Below, piece after piece: positions 44,739-54,979 of a stretch of DNA of 64,000 nt. The DNA comes from Corynascus novoguineensis. Taxonomy: Eukaryota > Ascomycota > Sordariomycetes > Sordariales > Chaetomiaceae. Below the pieces are notes generated by a model. It ran no database searches. It worked only from the letters and a program-made list of their open reading frames with translations, and was not told the origin of the DNA. The position numbers and the translations under genes were made by a program. The first letter of the stretch is position 1. Each line of letters opens with the position of its first letter. The stretch is from positions 305,890 through 369,889 of the forward strand of contig MU857614.1 in NCBI GenBank assembly GCA_033296725.1, in the 5' to 3' direction.

Positions 44739-47700
44739 CTACTCCTGCGACGGATCCCTCACAACCAGCCTACACCCTCGCCTTGCATGCCAGATTCTCC
44801 GCTCCCTCTTACCCAGCGCAGCTCCCAGGATCATGACCTGGGCTTCCGCCTCGGTCTTGCCCCCAGCTATCCTCTCCCCGTCTTCCCCATATTTCTCCCT
44901 CCGCCTCGCCTCCTCCTGTTCCCTCGGGTCGACCCACAACCTGGCCTCCTCCACGCTGCCCAAAATCTCGAACTCACCCCTGCACAGCGCCGTGACCCCC
45001 ATGCTGACCTCGACGGTCCCACCGTTACCCTCGAGTAGCGGCAGCGCCTGCTGCAGGGTCCCGTTCCACGCAAACTTGGCCATCTTGCGCGTGAAGTCGA
45101 GCGACACGTTGAAAGGGCGGTGGCACAGCAAGGGCGTAAGCCGCAGCAACGGGTGCACGGGCCGGGCCGAGCGGTTCGTCACGCGCACGCGCAGCTGCAG
45201 GAACTCGTCCACGTTCACCACGAACCTGCCACTGCTCTTCTTCTCTGCTCCTCCCTCGGTGGCCGCGGCAGCAGCAGCAGCAGCAGCAGTAGCAGGGGCA
45301 GTAGCCGGGTCCTCTGCGACCGAGATTTCCACGTCCACCTCGTCCACACGGACGGCCTCCACCATCCTGGCTGTGAACCGCACGGCGCGGAGCTCGATCT
45401 CGCCCTCCCTCCACCTGTTGCTTCCCCCGCCTCCTCCGGCAGAAGGGGTGCGCCACCGCGCCCGTAGCGAATCGAGCACGCGCTCACGGTACCAAAACGC
45501 TTCGCGGCTGGCGCGCTCGACCTCGGGCGCAATCTTTGTGCTGACGACGAACTGGCGCTGGCGGGCTGGGTTGAGCGCTGGGATGAATGCATGCGGATCC
45601 TCAAGATAGACGCGCCGGATGGGCAGGATGACGCGCGCCGTGTGGCCGGGAACGATGCTTTCTTCTATCTGGATCGTGTACTCTTCTTCCTGCTGTCCTT
45701 CTTGTTCGTTCTGGAACGAAGACGACAGGTGGATGGTCATTTGGCCGGGCCAGGCGTTGCGCAGGTCGAGGAGTAGGAGGCAGTGCGTGTCTGCCGTGAG
45801 GTCTGGAGGGGGCGTTGCTGTTTCCTGCTTGATGTCACCGTTCTTGACGGTAGTGACGCGGGACCAGAGCGGGGTGGGGATGCTGCTAGTCAGAGGAAGG
45901 ACGTCGGCCCTGGTTATTTCGATGCTGGCGTTGACCGTGACTGTGAGCTCCATCGAGACGCGGCGCGTGTAGAATTTCTCCGCCACCTCGTCGTGCGGCA
46001 CGCCGAGATGGGCATAGTCAACTTGAATGAGGCCGTGCGTGAGACCCGGCCGGCCAAGCAATTCAAATTCGAATGTCGCCGTTTGCCCGGGTGCAATGAA
46101 CCGCTTGCTATCGTCCCGATTCTTGAGTCGGAGAGGCTGCTTCTTTGCCAGCACAAGCTCGTACTCGTAGAGTTCTGTAGCCGTGGCATCGCGATTATTC
46201 AGTGCCAACTGAAGTGGTTCCTGGGTTGAGTCTTTGAAGGAGAAGAGGAGGAAATCCACTGGTGTGGTAGCGGACAGGTTCTGCAAAGTCACCGAGAAAG
46301 ATTGGCGCTCGCCTTCCAGAATCATTACCGACGACTGCGGGAGTGACGACGACTTGACTACGACGACGGGCTGCGGCGCGATGACTTTGAGCTCGATCTG
46401 CGCCGGCTTGAGCCGTTGGATCGCAGGTGACACAGCCGCCGAATTAACATCGAGGGCTCCGAGCCCTATTGCCTTGATTTTGGACGCATCCTCAGGCGCC
46501 CAGGGGTCTGCGAATATGGGAAATCTCCTCTCCCGACATCCGCGGACTTTGATCAGCGCGCCCGTGACCTTCACCATCCCAGCGCTCTTGGGCGTGCCTG
46601 AAATCCTCATTATCTGCGTCCGGTAGGGGCCAATGGTGGTGTTCTCGACTGCCGACTCAAACTCGGCGCCTTCAGTGTCAAGTCGGATACTCTCCAGTTC
46701 AACCTCGATTTCGTAGGGGTTCTGAAGGGTGAGCCTGAAGCTCGCCGGCTCTCCGGCCACCAAAATGCGGTCGACCGTCGCCGTGTCGGGCCGCTTCAGA
46801 AAAGGATTGTAAATGAATGGATCAACATCCTGGGAACTCCGTGCCGCGGTGATGCCGGGGAGCACCGTCTTTGCGTGTGGGAAGGGCAACCTCGTCGGCG
46901 GCATTGCCTCCAGCGAGACCCCTCGAACTAAAAACTCATCCCAGTACTCGGCCGCCAAAGGACCGATGCCCAGGCGTTTAGATAGATTCGACGTCTTCAA
47001 AATGTTGGTAAGCAGGCGGACTTGTTCTTCTCTTGTTATTGAGGGGTAAGCATTCTCCCTCCGCGGCCCCGGAGCGATGCCACTACCCGCAGTCCGGAGA
47101 AGATCGCTCGAGTACTTCAACACGCCGGCGAAATCCGGCAACGCCTCCGAGAAGTTGATGCAAGCCCGAAGGATGTTGAGCTTGACGCCCTGCATGCCAA
47201 AGAACCGGGCGGCGGACTGCCTCTGTATCCTGCTCACGACCGCCTCGTCTGAGCAATCCCCTTCGTCCCCCGACGTGTTGCCACCAACGACGCCGTACGT
47301 CCTCGTCAAGAGCCCCAACCACGAGTCCATGCCGTGCTCAATATCCCCCTCGCCCAGCTCCAGCATGCCTCCCGCCCCGTCCCGGGCGCTGGCGCCGTTG
47401 AGCCCGACCAGGCCAGCGGCGGGATGGATGCCGACGTCGGCCGCGCCGCGCGTGCGTGCCTCGACAAGGCCACCTACTAGGACGGAGACGAGCTCTCTAA
47501 TCACCATGGCCTTCTTTCGCTGAAAGCCCAAGTGGCCCAGCACGGACGCTATCCCGCCGAGAATCACTACTCGGTCGACGGTGGTGAGAAGCTCTGACGA
47601 GGATGCGGGGAACGCTCGGAAGAGCGTCGCGACGATCTGGGACCGGGTAGGGTGGATGGTGAAGCGTGGCGACGTGGTCAAGGGCACTCTTGGTGGCACA

Positions 47701-49279
47701 CCAAAGACGATCATTTCGAGGGATTCGCGGCAGAGCTGGCCGTTGGCTGTGTGGACTGCGGTAGACATCTTGCAGAAGCGTATAATTGCCTCGGAATGAG
47801 GCAACGGCGGAAGGTGCTCGGCCGATATCCTCGAGTACAGCCACAGTATGCGATCGAGAAGTTCGGGCATGTGCATCTGGAGATGTCTCATCCACGGAGG
47901 TTGGTTAGGGTCTTTAATCTCGGTTGCTTCTTGGAGTGCCATGGCGGCACTAGTCCCTTTGTCATGCGGTGGGAGCAGAATGCTGGGAACGCGGAACTCG
48001 ATACCGGCCCAGCCCAGCAGCAGGAGGCTGATAAGAGTGAGTTCGAGAGCCTTGCCGTGCCAGAGATGGTCATTGATGGACTTGGCAATCGTGGCGGCCT
48101 CTGTGAGCTCCTTGAGCGCGTTGTTCCATAGACCTGCCTGAAGGTAGAGGGACCCAACTACGACCTGAATTCGGGACCTCCCTTTGCTTCTCCACCTGTC
48201 GTTCAGACCCCCAGAACCAAACCCCTGAACAGGCACCCGGTCCTGATTTTGCGCCCTAAAGCTTTCGCTCGTATCCTGACGAGAGACGCCAACCTGTTCC
48301 GGGCTGTTCGGTTCCATGGGTCCGATGATATTCTCGAACGTTGAAGGCGGGGATGGGAGCGGCTTGCTGCTTCCCACCGGGGTAGAAGGACGGGCGGGAC
48401 TAGACCCTGCCGATTCCGATGGTGGTTGGCCCTTGAAAGGGACGGGGGGCATGGACATGCGCGCATGGCTTCGGTCGGGGAGCCCACTAGTAGAGCTGGA
48501 GCGGTTCACGGGTAGCGAAAACTGCGAGTTCCTCCTAGGGAGCGCACCCGCTTCGTCTACTGCGCTGGTTTGCCGAGCTGACGGATATCCCGGCGAGTCG
48601 ATGAACGACATGCCCTCGTATGACTTGGCCAAAGTGGTCATCTCGGCCAGGATCAAGGCAGAAATGTCACACATGACGGTCTTTATGGTGGTTCGTTTGA
48701 GCTGATCAGCCGGCGGAATGGTAACGATGCCCTCTGGGATCGGCAAGGGATTCTCTTTGGCCGGTACGTAGTCGAACACGAGTACCTGGTGAGCCAGGAC
48801 CTTGGGGTACCGATCCCTCAAGTCCTCCAGGTCTTGATAAAGAGTCCGTATGTTTGCCTCCTGGACGGTCCTGCCTCCGGAATTCCTCTTGCTAAAGACG
48901 GCCTTGGGGAGCTCAACGCCATCGGCTATCGCAATGACGGCGAGCGGTTCGCGGAACAGATCAAACGGGGACAAGGAAAGGTGGGAAGCGGGCGGCTGGT
49001 GCGATATGAGGTCGTAGAACATGGCGCCGTCGGGGAACGCTAGAGGCGAGAACATGTCTGGGCACGGCCAGGTCAGCAAGACGGCCTCGCACGCTCTGTA
49101 TGGGCTTCCTTACTCCTATGTGGCCGGGCATCGGGTGTGACGTCCCTGAGGAAGACAACGGACTCGGCATTGAGGCGGTCGACGAAGGCGGTGAAACGCG
49201 CGCGCGTGATGTGGCCGACGGGCAGCACGAGCGCCTTGACCCTCGCGGGGGCGACGGGCAGGAGAGGGTCGACAGTCAT
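44739..49279 (-). CDS. TRS120: TRAPPII subunit Trs120/TRAPPC9
   Basis: Exons 49114-49279 and 44739-49057 (intron 49058-49113), 1494 aa. Joined N-terminus: MTVDPLLPVAPARVKALVLP, VDRLNAESVVFLRDVTPD, then PHR-NMFSPLAFPDGAMFYDL across the splice. Further landmarks are SPFDLFREPLAVIAIADG, a Ser/Pro-rich insert at about residues 215-310, an alpha-helical middle (LYLQAGLWNNALKELTEAAT), and C-terminal beta-sandwich repeats (EPASFRLTLQNPYEIEVELE). Trs120 with Trs130 and Trs65 converts TRAPP to the Ypt31/Rab11 exchange factor at the late Golgi; in Aspergillus it is HypC. The C-terminal region has an Ala repeat near 45270. Assignment is secure. Confidence 0.95.
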
Positions 49280-50098
49280 CCTCGCGCCGCCGTCATTCCT
49301 AGATTCTGCGCTTGGAAGTGTCAAGTCAGGGGCAGGACATGTCGAGAGCTACGGAGGGAACCGAGACAGCGAAAGCTTCTGGAGATGTGCCGCTGCCTGG
49401 TTCGTGCCGAAACCGAGCGTTCAATTGTTGTCTCAAACGGGGTATGAGGCTGGGGGCGCCGGTTGTTGGTTGGTGATCACGCGATGGCGGTTTGCATGCA
49501 CGACGAAGAGCGTTGTCAAGAGTCCAAATTTGTTGTGCTCAGGTCAATGACATGCGAGGCGCCGTTACAAGCTGGGAAACGCGAGCCTCAGAGGGGTCCG
49601 GGGACCAACGAGGCCCGAGCTTTGGCTGGGGATGAGCGGCGCTAGAGGAGCTATGGCCGCTGTAATTGGCGCCTACCAATACCCCCACAGTGGTGTTTTT
49701 AGCACCCTGTAGATCAGGCAGTGGAGGAACGGCGCCGGGAGCACCCCCAANNNNNNNNNNTTTTTTATTTCCCAGACTCGAGCCCCAAATCCTTGATGTG
49801 CTTGATGTGCGCGATGGAGCTACACTGTGGATAAAGTACATATGTACCGTACCTGCCTAGGTCGCTGAGAGCTCACACATACTTCGTACCCAACAGCTAA
49901 CTCGCAAGATGAAGAATGATTTTAATTACAGGTGTTTCAAAGACAAGAGTTTGAGAAGACATGGTATCAAGGCGCCGCCAAATCCGTACTATCACATTAA
50001 GATCCCAGAAATAGCACTCAAATATTCAGGTAGGAGCTGCAGTCATTCACGAAACTCACCCGCCTCCTCGCTTCCAACAACTCCATAACTCGTCTCCA
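49280..50098. other. Intergenic region with assembly gap
   Basis: TRS120 promoter/leader and SDR 3' UTR, both minus, interrupted by the N run. No gene supported; sequence across the gap is unknown. Confidence 0.5.
49751..49760. other. Assembly gap (10 N)
   Basis: Ten N residues followed directly by seven T. A fixed-length N run usually marks a gap of unknown true size. Confidence 0.99.
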
Positions 50099-51237
50099 TT
50101 ACATCCCCGATCCGCTCCCTGACCCAACCGCATCCACATTCGCCCTGCCCTGCTGTGCCTCGGCCTTGAGCTCGCTCTCAAAGATGTCGACAGCCAAGCT
50201 GGCGTCGACAAAGTCTTCCAGCTCTTCCGTGACCGTTTTGAGCTTCTCCTTGACTGCCACGGCGCCCTCGAACCCGACGATGTGCCGGGCTGGAGGGTTC
50301 TCATGGCCCCCGATGGCCGTCAGGGCGTGCACCGTCTCCATGACGAGCTTGTCGTAGGCGGCGGCTGGCAGGCGCGGGTAGCGGTACTGAATCTCGTCAT
50401 CGGACTGCTCGATGGCCGTGTCCGGGTTGGCATTGAGCACGTTGCCCAGGATCTCACGCATGCTGGGGGCTGGGTTGACGTCGGCGTCGTAGTACGGGAG
50501 TTGCGGGGCGAAGATGATTTTGTTGGTCAAACTCTGGATCTCCTTATTGGGCTGCACGATGGTGACCTTGATGTTGAAAGGTGCAATCTCGTAAGCCAGC
50601 GAGTCGCAGTAGCCCTCGAGCGCCCAGGTAGCGGCCGTATACATGGGCATGCAGGGCGTGCCGATGTGGCCGCCGATGCTGGTCAGAATAATGATGTGGC
50701 CGGTGTGCTGGGCGCGGAACTGGGGGAGGGCGGCCTTGATGAAGTTGACTTGGGAGAAGAAGATGGTATCGAATTGGTCGCGCACCAAATTGCGCGTGGC
50801 GGGCGTGGCCGAGAGCTCCTCGACGGTGCCGATGACGGCTTTCAATAGTGAAACACGTCAACGCGTCTTGCCCAAAAGCGTGGCATCTGTAAGTACTCAC
50901 CCTCAAACTTGCAGCACAGCAATATGTCTATGCGGCCAAACACCTGCACGGCTTCGGCGATGGCCGCACCGCACTGTCCCATGGCGCGGGCATCGCAACG
51001 GATGCCGCGAATGCGGTCCTTCCAGCCCTCGCGGTCTTTACGGTTGCTCTTGCATTCGTTGACGAGCTCGCGGAACTCGGCGCTTCGCTCTTCGTCCTCA
51101 ATCTCGAGGGGCGGCAGACAGGCTACCACATAGTCACCGTGCGCCAGCAGCAACCGGATCAGGCGGATGCTCAGCGGCGAGAGCGATGAGGTGAGGAACC
51201 ACGTTCGCGGTGAATTATGTGTTGCTGGGCTGCCCAT
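50099..51237 (-). CDS. SDR-fold protein with degenerate active site
   Basis: Exons 50901-51237 and 50099-50838 (intron 50839-50900), 358 aa. The short-chain dehydrogenase layout is clear: LIRLLLAHGDYVVACLPPL, RGIRCDARA, FGRIDILLCC, HIIILTSIGGHIGT and YCDSLAYEIAPFNIKVTIVQ. However, the N-terminal glycine-rich TGxxxGxG is replaced by TSSLSPLS. The active-site Tyr179 and Ser166 are present, but the Lys four residues after Tyr is Thr183 (YTAAT). Classical SDRs need that Lys. It may be a non-catalytic cofactor or ligand binder, or use altered chemistry; substrate unknown. The C-terminal 100 residues extend beyond the usual SDR core. Confidence 0.82.
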
Positions 51238-51349
51238 CAGTATTGCTGGACTCCTGAGGGTTCATTCTGGTCTGTCAAGAAGGGCGGGAAGTGGGGTTGC
51301 GCGCGCGGGATGCAGATGCGAACGCAGATGGGGATGCGATGGGCATGTA

Positions 51350-51369
51350 GGGGGGGGGGGGGGGGGGGG
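51350..51369. repeat. G20 homopolymer
   Basis: Twenty consecutive G on plus, about 110 bp upstream of the SDR-like start codon. Length in the read data is probably unreliable. Confidence 0.95.
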
Positions 51370-52986
51370 CCGACACGGGACAAGACAAGGGGAAAAAAGG
51401 GAGGGGTGCGCACGGAATGATGCTGCTGGTGTCGGATGTGCGTGTCGAGACGGCCCAGCCTCTGCCGTTTTCTTGTCGGCCATACTGCCAGACGACCAGG
51501 CGGCTGACCCTGTGAGCGCGGCTGCTTGTCTTCTTCGCCTGTCGAACCAGTCAGGAGCCTCGCGATGCAGCACGTTAAAGTTATGTATATGCGCCTATCG
51601 TGAGCTCGCTCCACACAGGCTGCCTTTTTTTATTCCGTCATAGCAAAGTGAGCGGTCCGGCGGGGAAAACGACAAAATGCTGCTGTTGCATGATACACGT
51701 CGAATTTGGAGATGCGCTGAGTGGTAATGGATGCAGACTGGGACCCGAGCCTAACTTGATTCGAGGCTTTCTTCGAATAGAGTGGTGGACAGTACCCAAA
51801 TTGCTGGGGCTAATTGTCACTTATACGTCGAGACTCCGACAGTGGTCGGCGATAGTTGATATCCCTGTGCCTTAGCGTCCGTGGTTCCGCACTGGCGACT
51901 GTTGTCCAGTTCGATTTTCGGCGTTCGGCGAGTGCAACGCGAGATCTAATGTGATCGACGGCCCGCCCGATTGAGCCTCAGACGGTGCCGAGATGCGCAA
52001 CAAATGCGATGACGTCCGCCTGAAAGGGTTCGGTCAGCTATCCGTAGCTACATAGCTGCAGAAGGAACCGCACGCAGCAACGCTTCATACTCGGGTGCAT
52101 TGCAGCCAAGGCATCAAACAGCCGGACTAAGGATGTTCCCACCACACAAGCATAGCGTGCAAAGCTGAATCAGGCCTTAGTCATTGGCACTCGGGGCACC
52201 TTGGAGTATAAAGGTGAGGTTGATTGCTGGCGCTCAAACTGTCGGTATTCGATCGTCTGTCATGCCTTTGGGTTGAATTTCTTTTTGGAGCTGCTGAAGA
52301 TTAAAGCAAACAGATGCAGCAACGCCTCGGTCGCTAGATGTAACCGCCGAAAACAACCGGCCTCGCTCTGCAATTCTTGCAGATGGGATCCAATGAGGCA
52401 TAAGGAGAAATACCGGCCGTACAACCCGGGATGCCGCGACTAAGTTACTGGACAGTTGATCGGCGCCGGTCCGCATAACGCGGCATGCGGCGCGGGAGAG
52501 GCCGGCTTCGATTGCACGGAGCGCACTCCGATTCCATTTCAACCTCGCAAGTTCCAGACTGCAGTGTGTCTAGTGGCATGTCATAGGCTTATAGGGTTGG
52601 GGCCCCCCACTTTCCCACGCTGCATGGTAGGTCTGCGGGCAGGCACTGTCAAGCCAAACCCCACGACACAGCGTTGTAGTCCCCTGCGAGATCTTGCGTA
52701 AAAGCTGGGGAAAGCATGTGTCAGTGGGCGGGCAGCCGACACCGGGGGAACGGGCCAGGCACTTGCCCGCAGAAAGCACATCCTCAACCAATTCCACCCG
52801 CTCCGACTCGGACACCCAACAGCGCGCGCATTGGACGGCGGCGACCAAAATGCAGCTGCTGTGGGAGGTTTCCAGTTTGGAAGTCCCGGCCAAGGCGGGG
52901 TCTTCAGGGCCCATCAGCGATAAAGGAGATGCCCCGCACCGCGATACTTTTGAACGCGTTTTGAACATGTCCATACTTCACAACTG

Positions 52987-52993
52987 TGAGTCA
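52987..52993. promoter_or_regulatory. CPC1/Gcn4 site (distal)
   Basis: Perfect TGAGTCA heptamer, the complement of TGACTCA, 298 bp upstream of the SER1 ATG. This is the binding site of the general amino-acid control bZIP factor (CPC1 in Neurospora, CpcA in Aspergillus). Confidence 0.65.
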
Positions 52994-53074
52994 GGGCTAG
53001 TTTCATCTGTCGAGGAGTCATTGCAGAATTTCACTCTGACAACGGCGCGTGTTTTTAGTTACATGCACAACATT

Positions 53075-53081
53075 TGACTCA
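53075..53081. promoter_or_regulatory. CPC1/Gcn4 site (proximal)
   Basis: Perfect TGACTCA heptamer, 210 bp upstream of the SER1 ATG and 23 bp before a TATAA at 53104. Placement suits cross-pathway control of an amino-acid biosynthetic gene. Confidence 0.7.
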
Positions 53082-53290
53082 TACCCAACAATTTTATCCA
53101 AGGTATAAGAAGCGCAAATCTAAAGGTAGGAGATAAAAGACTCGAGAAAGCCAGAGAGAGAGAGGACTGCAAGAATACAAAAGGACAAGAATAAAAAAAA
53201 AAAAGTTCAAAGAAAGAAAAAGAGAGAAACACAGAGAGACAAAGAGACAGAGAGGGAAAGACAAACTAAGAAAGGAAGAAGAAAAAAAAA

Positions 53291-54693
53291 ATGCCTACTC
53301 GAGCCGAGATCACTTACTTTGGCGCCGGCCCGGCCCTCCTGCCCACCGATGTGCTCGAGACGGCCTCGCAGGCGTTGCTCAACTACAATGACACGGGTCT
53401 GGGGATCGCCGAGCACAGCCATCGCTCCGAGCTGGCCACCAACATCATCAACGAGGCTAAAGCCGACCTGGCCAGCTACCTGGACTTCTCTGCCAATGAC
53501 TACGAGGTCATCTTCCTCCAGGGCGGCGGCACCGGAGAGTTCGCCGCTTCTGTCTACAACCTGGTCGGCGCCTGGGTTGCTCGCCAACACGCCGCCGTGC
53601 TCAACGAGCTAGGAGCTAGTGCTGACGAGGCTGCCGTGGTCGCTGCCCTCCGCGAGCGAGTCGAGAAGCACCTCAAGGTCGATTACATCGTCACCGGTGG
53701 CTGGTCGCTCAAGGCCTACCAGGAAGCCTTGCGCCTGCTAGGGCCTGAGTACGTCAACCTGGCCGCCGACGCTCGCACCATCAACGACGGCAAATTCGGC
53801 AAGATTCCCGACCAAAGCACCTGGAAGCTGAGCGAGGACGCCGCCATGGTTTACTACTGCGACAACGAGACGGTCGACGGCGTCGAGTTCCCCGAGTTCC
53901 CCGCCGTCCTGGCTCCGCGCGCAGATGGTTCCGGTCCCATTGTCGTGGCCGACATGTCGAGCAACATCCTCTCGAGGAGGGTGCCCGTCAGCAACTACTC
54001 GTTGCTCTTTTTTGGCGCGCAAAAGAACCTCGGGAGCACCGGCGTGACCGTGGCTGTTCTCAAGAAGAGCCTGCTACCCCCGACAATCACCCAGCCGAGC
54101 CCCGCGCTCCTGCGGAAGCTTGGGCTGCCCGTCCCGCCTATTGTACTGCAGTACGAGATCGTTGCCAAGAACAACAGCTTGTACAACACGCTGAGCATTT
54201 TTGAGTGAGTGCGGTGAATCCGCGAAGAGGCAAAGGCTGTGGCTGACTTATGCATCCAGCGTGTACATTGCCGGCCAAGTGCTGAAGAGGCTGCTGAGGA
54301 CGTACCCCAACAAGGTCGACGGCCAGCAGGCGGTGTCCGAGAAAAAGGCGAGCATCATTTACGCCGCTTTGGAGGCCCATCCAGAGGTCTACCGAGTTGT
54401 GCCGGACAAGTCGGTCCGCTCGAGGATGAACATCTGCTTCCGTGTCACCAAGGTGGGTAACACACAAAACGCTTGTCCTAATATCTGCACGAGGACATGT
54501 CACTGATACTTCGCAGAACGGCAACGTCGATGAGGCGGAGAAGGCGTTCCTCAAGGAGGCCACAAGCCAAGGACTGACGGGTCTCAAGGGACATCGCAGT
54601 GTCGGTGGCATCAGGGCAAGCAACTACAACTCGATCCCCTTGGAAGGGGCAGAGAAACTTGCCAAATTCATCGAAGCATTTGCCAAGGTGTAA
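53291..54693 (+). CDS. SER1: Phosphoserine aminotransferase
   Basis: Exons 53291-54204, 54260-54452 and 54517-54693, 427 aa. SerC-type PLP enzyme: TYFGAGPALLPTDVLE at the N-terminus, GLGIAEHSHRSE, EVIFLQGGGTGEFAA, VADMSSNILSRRV, and the PLP-binding Lys245 in FFGAQKNLGSTG. The C-terminus has GLTGLKGHRSVGGIRAS, the conserved phosphate-binding region. It transfers the amino group of glutamate to 3-phosphohydroxypyruvate, the second step of serine synthesis, in the cytosol. The leader is purine-rich and free of upstream ATGs from 53101 on, with nine or more A directly before the start. Two CPC1-type sites suggest induction by amino-acid starvation. Confidence 0.97.
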
Positions 54694-54826
54694 TATTGAG
54701 ATTTACGATCTCATTCCTCGCAACAACATAGCAAATTGTTGCGAAAAAGCATATAGGCATGCTTTGGACGGCCCTAAAAGGCTTGTCATTTTCAGGGATA
54801 ACGGACGATTCTGGTACTATTTTCAG

Positions 54827-54841
54827 TTTTTTTTTTTTTTT
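54827..54841. repeat. T-run in convergent 3' region
   Basis: A T15 run with more T-rich sequence after it, in the 286-bp gap between the convergent SER1 and DUF2264 genes. Confidence 0.9.
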
Positions 54842-54979
54842 GGTTTTTGTTTTTTTCAACAAGGCAGGCCGCAGTTACACGGCCCTCAGGCTCATTCAAC
54901 GACGGGTTTGAATACAGCACGCCGTACGTACCTACTCAAACAAAATACAAAGAAAATATGCGCCGCCTGTTCTTGGCCC

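Larger units (their letters stand above)
51238..53290. promoter_or_regulatory. 2-kb divergent spacer, SDR-like gene / SER1
   Basis: Contains both promoters. The SDR-proximal side has a G20 run (51350-51369). The SER1 side has two CPC1/Gcn4 sites, a TATAA at 53104-53108, and a purine-rich leader. No coding sequence supported between them. Confidence 0.55.
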
